64,000 bases of DNA from Tritonibacter aquimaris (GCF_009617595.1 NZ_WIXK01000002.1:372001-436000); one strand, 5' to 3'. Positions 9,458 through 18,792 are shown, counted from the first letter of the stretch. Notes: generated by a model from the sequence alone, not told the origin. Program-made: numbers and translations.

Positions 9458-11500
9458 TCATTCACGCCGCCCTTCATGCAGCCAGGCTGCAACCATCAGT
9501 CCTGCTGCCAACAGGAGCAGCAACCATGCCGGTAAAAGCGGTGTTTGACGCACCGCTAGGGTCTCATAGGCGTTGCGGGGGGTAATCCCAATCCAGCCCC
9601 GCCCCGCGGCAGGGCGTCCAGCACGTATGTCACGCAGCCGCGGCAGCCCCTCATCAATAGAGACATCCCCACCATTCATTGATGCGATCACCGGGTTGAG
9701 CCAGGCACCGGTCGCGATTGTCTGCTCAAACTCGCGCGGGGCGGCAGGGCCAAGGCCGATGACCGCCTCCTTTTCGCCTTCGCGCAGACGATACAGCCCG
9801 ATTTCAGGCCCTTCAAACTGGGCGCCCCACTGACCCGGCGCATGCTCTTGCATCTCAAGCCTGCTCTCGCGGCCATCCGGATGGGTGATGGTCAGCGCGC
9901 CGATATCATCACTCAGGCTGCGGCGCAGGATGCGCATGTTCTGCCCATTGGCCTCGGCCCAGAGCATATCCTCTTCCAGATCCGGCTCTTTCATCATCCA
10001 ATGGGCCAGCCTGCGCAACAGCTCCAGTTGGGGCCCGCCGCCTTCATAGCCACGGCTCCACAGCCAGGCATGATCAGACGCCAAAAGCGCAACCCGCCCC
10101 GCGTCCACACGGTTGAGGATCAGCAAAGGCTGCTCATCAACACCGGTCATCACAATATCACCCTCGGAATGACCCAGCTCAATCTGGCGCAGCCAACTGC
10201 CCCAGCTCTCGCCATTTTGCAGATCGGACGTCACCGGATGGCGCTGGCCAAGGTCTGACACTTTGGGCTGATAATGCTGTTCAATCACCCGCGCGGTGGG
10301 ATGGGCGGGCAAAACCTGCGCCAGCGGCGAGCGATAGATGGAATCCGCGCTGGCAAAATCAGGGCCCGCTGCAACCAGCACCGCACCGCCTTCGCGCACA
10401 TACCGCGCCACATTCTCAAGATAGACCGGAGGCAGAATGCCGCGCCGCTTGTAGCGGTCAAAGATGATCAGATCAAAATCCTCGATCTTCTCCAGAAACA
10501 GCTCGCGGGTTGGAAAGGCAATCAGCGACAGCTCTTCGACGGGCACGCCATCTTGTTTTTCGGGTGGTCTGAGAATGGTGAAATGCACCAGATCCACCGC
10601 GCTGTCAGATTTCAACAGATTGCGCCAGGTGCGCCCGCCGGGATGCGGCTCTCCGGAGACCAACAGCACCCGCAGCCGGTCGCGCACCCCGTTGATCTGA
10701 ATAAGCGCGGTATTGTTGCGATCGGTCAGCTCATCTGTGGCGGTGGGCACGGTAAACTGGATAACGTTGCGCCCGCCATGGGGCAGGGTGAGCGGCAGAT
10801 CAAAATCGCGCCCGATTGGCAGGCTAAAGCGCTGCGCGTCCCCGCCATCGATGGAAATCGCCAGCTCTGCCAGCGCGGCATCCGGTGCTGCGCCTTGATC
10901 TTCTATGCGCAGGGTCAGCGTCACTGGCTCGCCGATAATGGCAAAGCTGGGGGCTTTTTGCACCACAAGGCGGCGATCCCAGTCACCTTCACGGCCACTG
11001 CGCAACAGATGCAGCGGCGCGGGCAGCTCTGGCGCGGCCTCTGCATCATGGATCTGCCCATCAGAGATCGCAATGATACCAGCAACCCGTCCGCGCGGCT
11101 CATTGGCCAGCGCGTCAGAAAGGCTCTGCATCAATGTGGTGCCGCTGTTATCAAGGCCATCACCAATCACTACCTCACGCAGCTCGGTATTGGCGCGGGC
11201 AGCAACGGCATCACGAATATGATCTAGGGCTTGCGCGGTTTGATCCGGGCGGTCCGACAGGCTCTGACTGGCGCTTTCATCCACCAGCGCAATGACAATA
11301 TCGCTTAGCGGTGCGCGTTCTTCGCGTTGCGACACCGGGCCGGTCAACGCGGCCAGCACCACCAGAGCCGCCAATGCACGCAACGCCCAGCCTGACAGGC
11401 GGTGCCAGATCGCCAACCCCAGTGCAACAAGGCTCAGCGCAGCCAGCGCCCAGATCACGGGCCAGGGCAGCATCGGATCAAAGAGAATATCAAAACTCAC
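9458..11500 (-). CDS. Inner-membrane protein with vWA-like and glutamine-amidotransferase-like regions (MoxR operon, last gene)
   Basis: A 680-residue protein. Two hydrophobic helices lie near residues 12-32 and 37-55, then a region beginning DIVIALVDESASQS, whose DESAS resembles the DxSxS metal site of von Willebrand A domains. A middle region, LRVLLVSGEPHPGG to LVAAGPDFAS, has the Rossmann-like pattern of glutamine-amidotransferase-like (GATase1-like) domains, though no catalytic Cys-His-Glu set is evident. A single C-terminal helix (LLPAWLLLLLAAGLMVAAWL) anchors the end, leaving most of the chain periplasmic. The GTG start ending at 11500 is preceded by GACGAGGATGAG. It is the fourth gene of the MoxR-DUF58-DUF4159 operon, 27 bases after the previous stop. 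No molecular function is known. Confidence 0.7.
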   Translation of the reverse strand: MSFDILFDPMLPWPVIWALAALSLVALGLAIWHRLSGWALRALAALVVLAALTGPVSQREERAPLSDIVIALVDESASQSLSDRPDQTAQALDHIRDAVAARANTELREVVIGDGLDNSGTTLMQSLSDALANEPRGRVAGIIAISDGQIHDAEAAPELPAPLHLLRSGREGDWDRRLVVQKAPSFAIIGEPVTLTLRIEDQGAAPDAALAELAISIDGGDAQRFSLPIGRDFDLPLTLPHGGRNVIQFTVPTATDELTDRNNTALIQINGVRDRLRVLLVSGEPHPGGRTWRNLLKSDSAVDLVHFTILRPPEKQDGVPVEELSLIAFPTRELFLEKIEDFDLIIFDRYKRRGILPPVYLENVARYVREGGAVLVAAGPDFASADSIYRSPLAQVLPAHPTARVIEQHYQPKVSDLGQRHPVTSDLQNGESWGSWLRQIELGHSEGDIVMTGVDEQPLLILNRVDAGRVALLASDHAWLWSRGYEGGGPQLELLRRLAHWMMKEPDLEEDMLWAEANGQNMRILRRSLSDDIGALTITHPDGRESRLEMQEHAPGQWGAQFEGPEIGLYRLREGEKEAVIGLGPAAPREFEQTIATGAWLNPVIASMNGGDVSIDEGLPRLRDIRAGRPAAGRGWIGITPRNAYETLAVRQTPLLPAWLLLLLAAGLMVAAWLHEGRRE

Positions 11501-11527
11501 GCGCTCATCCTCGTCCTTGCTCCAGCA

Positions 11528-14284
11528 TCATTGCCCCAGCCGATCCAACAGGGCCGGCACATGAACCTGATCGGATTTATAATTTCCGGTCAGAACATGC
11601 ATGATCAGATTGATGCCAAACCGATAAGCCATCTCGCGCTGGCGCTCCCCGGCAAAACCACGCCCCACCGGCAGCAAGGGTCGCCCGTTTTCATCTACGG
11701 CCCAGGCAGATGCCCAATCATTGCCGCCAATAACCACCGGCGTCACCCCATCGTTGAGGTTGCGAAACGGCAGCCCTTCGATCTGTTCGGCGTCTTCGGG
11801 CGCGGCCTCAACCCAGACCGGCGCTCCCCGTTTGCGCCCGGGAAAATCCTGCAGCAGATAAAACGCCCGCGTCAGCACATGGTCGCTGGGCACCACATCC
11901 AGCGGTGGAATATCCAGCGGCCGCGCCAAAAGCTGCAGATGCCGCGCCGCCGGGCTATTGGCCCCGGCCCGCGCCAGATCCGCATCGCGGGTGTCAAACA
12001 GGATCATGCCGCCAGATTGCAAATAGGCGTTGAGCTTTTCATAGGCCTTGGGCGAAGGTTGCGGCTGTTTTACGCTCACCGGCCAATAGAGCAGGGGGTA
12101 AAACGCCAGCTCATCTTGTTCCAAATTCACCCCGGCGGGGTTCGCAGGCTCAATGGAGGTGCGATAATACAAGACATCGCTCAACCCGCGCAGCCCGCGG
12201 CGCGACAGCTGATCCAGCTGTTGATCCCCGGTCAGCACGTATCCCAGCGTCACTTCTGATGCCAGCGCGGCAGGGTTGTCTGTTTCCTGCGCAGCTGCAT
12301 CCTGCCCGTACAGCATCATCGCGATGATGACAGGCGCTGCCACACGGGCGATCCGCACCAGGCCAGACAGGGCCAGTGTTGCCACCACATCTACGGCCAG
12401 CAACACCAACGCCAGCGCCAACAGCCAGCCCCCCAGCGGTTTTTCCTCAGCCGGGGTAAAGCCACGCAGGGTCACGCTTGCAGGCCATGTCGCCATTTCA
12501 ATCACCGTATCCGCGCCAATCACATTGCGGGCCAGGGCGCGGCTGTTGCTTTGGTAAAGGCCGGGTTGCAGGTCGCGGCTTAGCACGGCGCTCACAAGGT
12601 CAGGGCCGGCAACGCCCGCGAGTTCGCTGCCATCTTGCAGCTGGCCAAACCCGTTCAATACCTGCACCGGGCTCCAGATCGTACCTTCAAGACTGGCCTC
12701 ATCCGGGCGTTGGGCGGCGCTGGTGATCGACAAGCGCTCCAGCATGTCCACAAACAAGCCCGAAAGCGGCAGGCTGCTCCATTCCGCATTGGCCGTGACA
12801 TGAAACAGCACCACCTGCCCCTGACCCAGCGCCTTGCGCGTCACCAGTGGGGTGCCATCTCCAAGCTCTGCAATCACCCGCTCTGCCAGGGTGGGATCGG
12901 GCTGCGCCACCACCTGCGAGGTCACGGTGACCTCATCAGGGATCTCCAGCCCATAAAACGGAGAGTTCTGCGCAAAGGATGCCAGCGTTTTGGGCGCCCC
13001 CCAGCTCATGGCGCCGCCCAGACTGCGGCCACCGCTGCGCAAACGTACCGGCATCAGCGGATGTTCTTCGGCGCGGGAGGTATCGCTTGCCGCCAGTCGC
13101 GGCCCGGCAAAGCGCACAAGCAGCCCGCCAGCATTGACCCATTCAATCAGCGCGTCCTCCTGGGATTTTGGCAGCCGCGCCACATCCGCCAGCACAATCA
13201 CATCCGGGTTTGCTGGCAGAATGTCACTCAGGCTGCCCTCCAACAGATCGGTGCTCTCGATCAGGGCGCTGCGCAGATAATGCAGCGGCGACAGCAGCGC
13301 GAGCCCTTCATTGCCGCTGGCCGCACCAATCAGCGCAACCTCACGGCGGCGCAGCGCATCATCCACCAGCGCCACCGCCCCGGAAGAGCGCGCGCCCTCA
13401 ATCGAAAACCACTGCAGCCGCGCGCGCAGCTCAGCTGGTAACAGCAGCTTTGCGCTGGCATCACTCTTACCGGGGGCAAAGCTCAGGTCGATCTGCGCCA
13501 GCGGTCGCAAACTGCCGCTTGGGTCGGTGCCCTGTGCCAACACGCGAATATCTTGCGCAGTTTCTGCGTTTGCACGGGTTGCGCGCAGCTCAATTGCACC
13601 ATCAACAAATTCAGGCGGGCGCAATCCCATAGGCTGCGCCGGTGGGGCCACAACCGTTACTGCTCCGCGCGCTTCAACCGCGCTGAGCAGATCCGCATGG
13701 CCAGTGCTGTTGATGCCGTCGCTGAACCACAGGGTGTCAAACCCACCTTCAACAGCCGCGATTGCAGCCAAGGCCACTTCTGTTGTGGCTTCTGTGCTGT
13801 GCCAGGCTTCGGGCAAAATCCCCGCGACCTGTTGTTGCCAGACATCGGCGGATTGAAACTGCAAGGCTTCGGGCGCGCTGCGACGCAGCAGCGCCACCGG
13901 GCGGCCATCGCGGCCTGCCTCGCCCAGATCCTGCGCCAATTGCGCCTGTAGCGCGCTCCAATGGCGCGCCCCGGCCCAGCTGGCATCCAGCACCACCAGC
14001 AATGGCCCCGCGCCGCGATCCTGCTGATCCGGGTTCAACACCGGCCCGGCGAGGCCGACAATAATCGCCGCCGCCGCCAGCAAACGCAAAAGCAGCAGCC
14101 ACCAGGGGGTGCGGTCGCTTTGGCTTTCGTCGTCTTTCAACCCAGAAAGCAAGGTTACCCCGGCAAAGATCTGTTTGCGTGGCGCAGGCGGCACCGCACG
14201 CAGCACAAACCACAGGATCGGCAGCGCCAAAAGCCCCAGCAACAGCCAGGGTGCGCCAAATCCTATGCCTGCAATGATGTTCAT
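11528..14284 (-). CDS. BatA-like N-terminus plus DUF4159 membrane protein (MoxR operon)
   Basis: A 918-residue protein. Residues 1-85 match the aerotolerance-regulator (BatA) N-terminal domain: two helices joined by a loop containing FAGVTLLSGLK. A segment LLVVLDASWAG (Asp100, Ser102) follows, a partial von Willebrand A metal motif. The middle contains a GATase-like region (ALIEWVNAGGLLVRFAGP), then a transmembrane segment near LLALALVLLAVDVVATLAL. The C-terminal 210 residues match DUF4159, recognisable by GYVLTGDQQLDQLSRRGL and ELAFYPLLYWPV. DUF4159 also has a Rossmann-like fold. Its ATG overlaps the DUF58 stop (ATGA), so translation is probably coupled. The architecture suggests a periplasmic or membrane scaffold served by the MoxR chaperone ATPase; its function is unknown. 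Confidence 0.8.
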   Translation of the reverse strand: MNIIAGIGFGAPWLLLGLLALPILWFVLRAVPPAPRKQIFAGVTLLSGLKDDESQSDRTPWWLLLLRLLAAAAIIVGLAGPVLNPDQQDRGAGPLLVVLDASWAGARHWSALQAQLAQDLGEAGRDGRPVALLRRSAPEALQFQSADVWQQQVAGILPEAWHSTEATTEVALAAIAAVEGGFDTLWFSDGINSTGHADLLSAVEARGAVTVVAPPAQPMGLRPPEFVDGAIELRATRANAETAQDIRVLAQGTDPSGSLRPLAQIDLSFAPGKSDASAKLLLPAELRARLQWFSIEGARSSGAVALVDDALRRREVALIGAASGNEGLALLSPLHYLRSALIESTDLLEGSLSDILPANPDVIVLADVARLPKSQEDALIEWVNAGGLLVRFAGPRLAASDTSRAEEHPLMPVRLRSGGRSLGGAMSWGAPKTLASFAQNSPFYGLEIPDEVTVTSQVVAQPDPTLAERVIAELGDGTPLVTRKALGQGQVVLFHVTANAEWSSLPLSGLFVDMLERLSITSAAQRPDEASLEGTIWSPVQVLNGFGQLQDGSELAGVAGPDLVSAVLSRDLQPGLYQSNSRALARNVIGADTVIEMATWPASVTLRGFTPAEEKPLGGWLLALALVLLAVDVVATLALSGLVRIARVAAPVIIAMMLYGQDAAAQETDNPAALASEVTLGYVLTGDQQLDQLSRRGLRGLSDVLYYRTSIEPANPAGVNLEQDELAFYPLLYWPVSVKQPQPSPKAYEKLNAYLQSGGMILFDTRDADLARAGANSPAARHLQLLARPLDIPPLDVVPSDHVLTRAFYLLQDFPGRKRGAPVWVEAAPEDAEQIEGLPFRNLNDGVTPVVIGGNDWASAWAVDENGRPLLPVGRGFAGERQREMAYRFGINLIMHVLTGNYKSDQVHVPALLDRLGQ

Positions 14285-15150
14285 GCGCTGGTCCTTTGCA
14301 TGGCGTGGTAAATCCACATCAGCCCGTTTAGGGCGCTGTCATCGCTATGATGCACGCCCATGCTCCACCCCGCATCACGGCAGAGGCGCTGCAACAGATC
14401 GCGCCGCTCGGCCAGACGCGCCTTGTAGCGGTCGCGCAGCGCGCTGGCCTTTAGCGTTTCATGTTCAAGCGCCCCGGAGGGGCTTTGAAACCGGGTGCGC
14501 CCAGCAAAGGGGAAATGCTCTTCGGCCGGGTCAAGCACCTGCAACACCACACCCCGCACCCCGCGATCCGCAGCCTTGGTGAGCGCCAGTTGCAGCTCTT
14601 CAAAGGGGCCAAGAAAATCAGAGACAAACAGCGCCCGCGCATGGGGGATCAGCGCCCGGTGTTCCGGTGGCGCAAAATCCTGCGCCTCCTGCTGCATCAG
14701 CATTTGTGTCAGCCGCAGCACCTGTGCATTGCCCCGACGCGGCGGCAGCACACCCCCGGTCAGCCCCACACGTTCGCCCGCCCGCAGCATCAAGATCGCA
14801 CAGGCAAGCGACAAGACACGTGCGCGCTCAATCTTTTGCGGCAGGCCATCATGTGACGCAAACTGCATTGAGCCACCAAGATCGCACCACAGATGCACCG
14901 TCTGTGCGATCTGCCATTCGCGCTCGCGCACGAACTGATGATCGCCGCGCGCAGATCGGCGGTGATCAATCATGCGGCGGCTGTCGCCCTGCTGCAGCGG
15001 ACGGTATTGCCAGAAATCATCGCCAAGCCCGGCACGCCTGCGCCCGTGATCACCCAATAGGATCGATCCGGCCAGCTGCTCTGCCTGCACCAATAGGGGC
15101 GGCAGCGCACTGGCCTCTTCTTCGGCGCGCTGGCGTAAATGGGCGCTCAC
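14281..15150 (-). CDS. DUF58 domain-containing protein (MoxR operon)
   Basis: A 289-residue soluble protein. The DUF58 signature is clear: DDFWQYRPLQQGDSRRMID then HRRSARGDHQFVRE, followed by a vWA-like strand VHLWCDLGGSM in which DLGGS stands for the DxSxS metal motif. DUF58 proteins are regularly encoded beside MoxR ATPases and are thought to be cargo or adaptor partners, in pathways such as metalloenzyme maturation or envelope stress. The start is GTG, overlapping the moxR stop as GTGA. The same kind of overlap links this gene to the DUF4159 gene, so the three proteins are probably made in fixed proportion. Confidence 0.88.
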   Translation of the reverse strand: MSAHLRQRAEEEASALPPLLVQAEQLAGSILLGDHGRRRAGLGDDFWQYRPLQQGDSRRMIDHRRSARGDHQFVREREWQIAQTVHLWCDLGGSMQFASHDGLPQKIERARVLSLACAILMLRAGERVGLTGGVLPPRRGNAQVLRLTQMLMQQEAQDFAPPEHRALIPHARALFVSDFLGPFEELQLALTKAADRGVRGVVLQVLDPAEEHFPFAGRTRFQSPSGALEHETLKASALRDRYKARLAERRDLLQRLCRDAGWSMGVHHSDDSALNGLMWIYHAMQRTSA

Positions 15151-16163
15151 GCGGCGGCCCCGGCAATCTGCGCCGCCTGTACCTTGGCGGCAACATCCGT
15201 GATCAGATCAGGCAGGCTGTCACCGCGCGCCCGCGCAGCAAAGTTCAACTGCATCCGGTGGCTCAGCACTGGCAGCGCCATATTGATGACGTCCTCCGCA
15301 TTGGGGGCAAGCCGCCCGTCCAGCATTGCCCGCGCCCGCACCGCCAGCATCAGCGCCTGCGCCGCGCGCGGCCCCGGACCCCAGGCAACGCTGTCGCGCA
15401 CCTCAGCCGAGACATCCACCTCTGACGGGCGGAAAGCACGCACCAGATCCAAGATCAGCTCCATCACCGATTCCCCCACCGGCATGCGCCGCAACAGGGT
15501 CTGCGCCGCCACCAGTTCTGCGGCGGTAAACACCGCATGGGCGTTGTCTTCTTCAACTCCGGTGGTGGCCAATAGAATGTCGCGCTCGGTTGCGCGATCC
15601 GGGTAGGGCACATCAATCTGGAACAGGAACCGGTCCAACTGCGCCTCTGGCAGCGGATAGGTGCCTTCCTGCTCAATCGGGTTCTGGGTGGCAAGCACAT
15701 GAAACGGCACACCCAATGTGCGGGTATCGCCCGCCACGGTGACTTCGCGCTCCTGCATTGCCTGCAACAGGGCCGATTGCGTTCGCGGGCTGGCACGGTT
15801 GATTTCATCCGCCATCAAGAGCTGGCAAAAAATAGGCCCCTGAATAAACCGAAATGCCCGGCTGCCATCCGCAGCAGTATCCAGCACTTCTGAGCCCAAA
15901 ATATCCGCAGGCATCAGATCGGGTGTAAACTGGATGCGGCTGCCATCCAGCCCCATCACGGTGGACAGGGTCTCTACCAGACGTGTCTTGCCCAGCCCCG
16001 GCAGGCCAATCAGCAAGCCATGACCGCCGCACAACAGCGTTGCAAGGGTCAGATCCACCACCCGCTCCTGGCCAATAAAGCGTCGGGTGATCGAGGCCCG
16101 CGCCTCCTGCAGCTTGCGCTCCAAGGTCTCAATTTCCGTCAGCAAATTCTCAGCTTCGGACAT
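15147..16163 (-). CDS. MoxR family AAA+ ATPase
   Basis: A 338-residue cytoplasmic AAA+ ATPase. Walker A is GLPGLGKT (Lys59), Walker B and sensor region LLMADEINRASPRTQSALLQAM, then the MoxR-type stretch VTVAGDTRTLGVPFHVLATQNPIEQEGTYPLPEAQLDRFLF. The C-terminal lid (AAA_lid_2) is present. MoxR ATPases act as chaperones that mature or activate partner proteins carrying vWA domains, which fits the three downstream genes. The ATG ending at 16163 is preceded by AAAGGGAAAGCT, a strong ribosome binding site, so the longer reading frame upstream is not used. It is the first gene of the operon and is divergent from DUF1285, with 52 bases between the starts. Confidence 0.93.
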   Translation of the reverse strand: MSEAENLLTEIETLERKLQEARASITRRFIGQERVVDLTLATLLCGGHGLLIGLPGLGKTRLVETLSTVMGLDGSRIQFTPDLMPADILGSEVLDTAADGSRAFRFIQGPIFCQLLMADEINRASPRTQSALLQAMQEREVTVAGDTRTLGVPFHVLATQNPIEQEGTYPLPEAQLDRFLFQIDVPYPDRATERDILLATTGVEEDNAHAVFTAAELVAAQTLLRRMPVGESVMELILDLVRAFRPSEVDVSAEVRDSVAWGPGPRAAQALMLAVRARAMLDGRLAPNAEDVINMALPVLSHRMQLNFAARARGDSLPDLITDVAAKVQAAQIAGAAA

Positions 16164-16215
16164 AGCTTTCCCTTTACACCGCCTATACACTGTCACTCTA
16201 TCGCGCTTATCAGAA

Positions 16216-16806
16216 ATGGCAAAAGCAATGAGTGGACAAAATACCGTTACGCCAACTGCCGATGGTCTGGCCGAGGCCGCCAAAGCCGCCTCCAAAGGCA
16301 AGGGCCTGCCGCCGGTACATCTGTGGAACCCGCCGTTTTGCGGCGATCTCGACATTCGCATCGCCCGTGATGGCACCTGGTTCTACCTTGGCACCCCAAT
16401 TGGCCGGTTTGAGCTGGTGAAACTGTTCTCCTCCATCCTGAAACGCGAAGAGGGCAAATATTTCCTCGTCACCCCGGTGGAAAAAGTCGGCATCACCGTG
16501 GATGACGCGCCTTTTGTGGCAGTGGATTTTGAAGCCACAGGTACAGGTGAAAGCCAAGAGCTGCGCTTTACTACCCATGTGGGGGATGAGGCCACCGCAG
16601 GCCCCGATCACCCGATCCGCGTGGTGCGTGACCCCGAAACCGGCGAGCCCGCGCCCTATGTGCTGATCCGCGCCGACCTAGAGGCGCTGATTGACCGCAA
16701 AAGCTTTTATCGTCTGGTAGATCTTGGCGCCCATCACGACGGCTGGTTTGGCCTGTGGTCCGGCGGCCAATTCTTCCCGGTGATCCCCTCAGGTGAGCTG
16801 GTGTGA
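16216..16806 (+). CDS. DUF1285 domain-containing protein
   Basis: About 196 residues. The core from LPPVHLWNPPFCGDLDIRIARDG through WFYLGTPIGRFELVKLFSSILKREEGKYFLVTPVEKVGI matches DUF1285, a small beta-rich family widespread in proteobacteria. Its structures are known but its function is not. Two in-frame ATGs (16216 and 16228) are possible starts, both with weak ribosome binding sites, so the N-terminus is uncertain by four residues. It diverges from moxR over a 52-base shared promoter region and may be controlled with it. Its 3' end overlaps the converging gene at 16789 by 18 bases. Confidence 0.85.
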   Translation: MAKAMSGQNTVTPTADGLAEAAKAASKGKGLPPVHLWNPPFCGDLDIRIARDGTWFYLGTPIGRFELVKLFSSILKREEGKYFLVTPVEKVGITVDDAPFVAVDFEATGTGESQELRFTTHVGDEATAGPDHPIRVVRDPETGEPAPYVLIRADLEALIDRKSFYRLVDLGAHHDGWFGLWSGGQFFPVIPSGELV

Positions 16807-17538
16807 CAGCAGCTCCCACTGATCGGCCTTCACTTCAAGCGTTTCATCGCGCAGGTAAAAATGAAAATGCCGTGTGCCACTGCCCTGCAGGTCGATCCAC
16901 GGCGTTGGATCTAGATCGTCGCGGCTGTTGCCTGCTATTTGATAAAACTCGCCCCAATTGGGGGCAAGGCCGCTGAAACGGCATTGGCCACCATACCAGC
17001 CATGATCATTGAGAGCGGTCAGCCGATAACGCGCGCAATTGTGAAACTGCAAGGTGATCCGTTCAACGCCTGCAAACGCCCGAAACTGATAATGGTTGGG
17101 TCTCAGCTGCACCTCTAGATCGGTGTCTGTTACGGCAATCTGCGGATCTGGCGTATTTGGATGCGCGTTCCAATCGTGATTGAGCTGGGTGAATTCTGGC
17201 ACATCCTCAGCGCAGAAATGCCAGGGCAGGGGCGTATGCGGTAGTATCTCCACCCGTGGTGCGTGGGTTTTGCTAAAGGCTTTCTGCACCCGTTCCAGCG
17301 GATGATCGACCAAAACGCTTATGTCTCCCATTGCGCCCAATGGGCGGGTAGTCAGGCAGCTGTGTTGTTGGTGGTTTGAGACTTCAAGTATGTCCATGAC
17401 CTCTTCATCCACCATGATCCGATCACCGGGGTTTGGCACATACGTCAGAGCAGAGAGGGCCAGAACCGTGCGCCTTCGCTGCGCGTCTGTCGGCGCCAGT
17501 GAAAATGCATCGTGAAGAATAGCGTGTGGTTTGTGCAT
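16789..17538 (-). CDS. Unidentified protein with Trp/His-rich C-terminal domain
   Basis: About 249 residues. I do not recognise a named family. The first half contains TYVPNPGDRIMVDEEVMDI and looks like a small soluble domain. The second half (from about residue 140) is rich in aromatic residues and His, with RPNHYQFRAFAGVERI, HGWYGGQCRFSGL and RHFHFYLRDETLEVKADQWELL. The last motif resembles ends of other uncharacterised bacterial proteins. No signal peptide or membrane helix is seen. The frame is open upstream to 17733, but the ATG ending at 17538 gives a more normal N-terminus; its ribosome binding site is weak. The gene overlaps DUF1285 by 18 bases tail to tail. Confidence 0.55.
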   Translation of the reverse strand: MHKPHAILHDAFSLAPTDAQRRRTVLALSALTYVPNPGDRIMVDEEVMDILEVSNHQQHSCLTTRPLGAMGDISVLVDHPLERVQKAFSKTHAPRVEILPHTPLPWHFCAEDVPEFTQLNHDWNAHPNTPDPQIAVTDTDLEVQLRPNHYQFRAFAGVERITLQFHNCARYRLTALNDHGWYGGQCRFSGLAPNWGEFYQIAGNSRDDLDPTPWIDLQGSGTRHFHFYLRDETLEVKADQWELLSHQLT

Positions 17539-17714
17539 GAAAAAACCATGTTGAACAGACGCAGATTGACAGAGGATGTGTGATCCTACCAGCGCTGTTT
17601 CGCCATCGTGAAACTTTGCTCTAAATACCGGGTTTTCGCAGACTTGGCGCTCCCGTAGGCTAAGGTTAGACCGCCGCTGAAACCTAAACGCCTCGACCAA
17701 GATGCAGGACGCCC

Positions 17715-18479
17715 ATGCCCCGATTTGCCGCAAACCTTTCGATGCTCTTTACTGAGCTGCCCTATCTGGATCGCTTTCAGGCAGCCGCAGATGCAGGCTT
17801 TGAAGCGGTGGAAGTGCTGTTTCCCTATGAGGTTGCGGCCAAGGAAACCCAGCGCGCGCTTTTGGCCAATGGGCTCGAACTGCTGCTGATCAATGCACCG
17901 CCGCCCAATTACACTGGCGGGCGTCCCGGTTATGCGGCAATGCCGGAAATGGAGGAGCGTTTTCAACGCGATATTCGCCGGGTGATGCGTTATGCGGATG
18001 TTTTGCGCCCCAAGATGATCCATGTGATGGCGGGCTATAGCGAAGGCGAAGAGGCGCGCGCCTGTTTTATCCGCAACCTGCAATATGCCGCGGATCAGGC
18101 TCCGGCGCAGCAATTCACCATTGAGCCGCTGAACCGGGGTGACCAGCCCGGCTATTTTCTCAATGATTATACGCTGGCGATGGGGGTTCTTGAAACGGTG
18201 GCGCGCTCCAATGTTGGGCTGCAATATGATGCCTATCACGCACAAATGATCCACGGCGATGCCGCTGCGGTGTGGCAGGAATTTGGCCAGCACGCGGTAC
18301 ATGTGCAGATCGGCGCTGCGCCCAGCCGCTGTGAGCCGGGCACCGGGCCGGTTGATTTTGCAGAACTTTTTGCCGCAATCGATGCCAGCGGCTATGACGG
18401 CTGGGTGAGCGCAGAATACACGCCGTCAACCACCCGCACCGAAGATTCACTGGGCTGGATGCAATTTGATGAAACATGA
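17715..18479 (+). CDS. hyi: Hydroxypyruvate isomerase / 2-oxo-tetronate isomerase family (TIM barrel)
   Basis: A 254-residue sugar isomerase of the xylose-isomerase-like TIM-barrel superfamily. It begins MPRFAANLSMLFTELPYLDRF and carries GFEAVEVLFPYE, FTIEPLNRGDQPGYF (metal-binding Glu), LQYDAYHAQMIHGD and AEYTPS near the end, in the order seen in Hyi/OtnI proteins. Hyi interconverts hydroxypyruvate and tartronate semialdehyde; OtnI acts on 2-oxo-tetronate. Which applies here cannot be told, because no glyoxylate carboligase or tetronate genes are adjacent. The start has AGGACGCCC just upstream. The glycerate kinase at 56660 could in principle act on a downstream product, but it is far away. 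Confidence 0.85.
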   Translation: MPRFAANLSMLFTELPYLDRFQAAADAGFEAVEVLFPYEVAAKETQRALLANGLELLLINAPPPNYTGGRPGYAAMPEMEERFQRDIRRVMRYADVLRPKMIHVMAGYSEGEEARACFIRNLQYAADQAPAQQFTIEPLNRGDQPGYFLNDYTLAMGVLETVARSNVGLQYDAYHAQMIHGDAAAVWQEFGQHAVHVQIGAAPSRCEPGTGPVDFAELFAAIDASGYDGWVSAEYTPSTTRTEDSLGWMQFDET

Positions 18480-18546
18480 GGCAGATCAATTGTTTTTGCA
18501 CCATGATGTGCCTATTTACTGATCAGATTTTTTATCAGGAGCCGCC

Positions 18547-18792
18547 ATGTTGCCTGCCCGTATTGTTCCGCACGTCGTTGCTTTCATTCTTTCCGGTACC
18601 ATGTCCTGTATCGTGACGCTGGTGGCGAGCCTGCGCACGGTGGGCCTTGGGGCTGAGACGGTGCCCGCCTGGCTTGGTGCCTGGAGCTTGGCCTGGCCGA
18701 TTGCATTCACCGTCATGCTGGTGATTGGCCCCTTTGTGCGCAAATTGGTCTGGAAACTGGTGCCCGCACAGGAACGCCCCGCACAGCAATAA
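18547..18792 (+). CDS. DUF2798 small membrane protein
   Basis: 81 residues with two transmembrane helices, at about residues 7-28 and 43-66. The sequence PRIVPHVVAFILSGTMSCIVT with WLGAWSLAWPIAFTVMLVIGPFVRKLV is typical of DUF2798, a family of small two-helix proteins of unknown function. The ATG at 18547 is preceded by CAGGAGCCGCC, a strong ribosome binding site. It stands 67 bases after the isomerase gene, on the same strand. It is followed by two copies of the intergenic palindromic element before the converging polA gene. Confidence 0.85.
   Translation: MLPARIVPHVVAFILSGTMSCIVTLVASLRTVGLGAETVPAWLGAWSLAWPIAFTVMLVIGPFVRKLVWKLVPAQERPAQQ

Noticed and set aside
10274-11227. Plus-strand frame of 317 residues opposite the last MoxR-operon gene
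   Set aside because: Antisense to a gene with clear membrane segments and operon context; no motif in the plus-strand translation.
16164-16376. Longer N-terminus for MoxR (start at 16376)
   Set aside because: The extension overlaps the DUF1285 gene and lacks family similarity, while the ATG ending at 16163 has a strong ribosome binding site.
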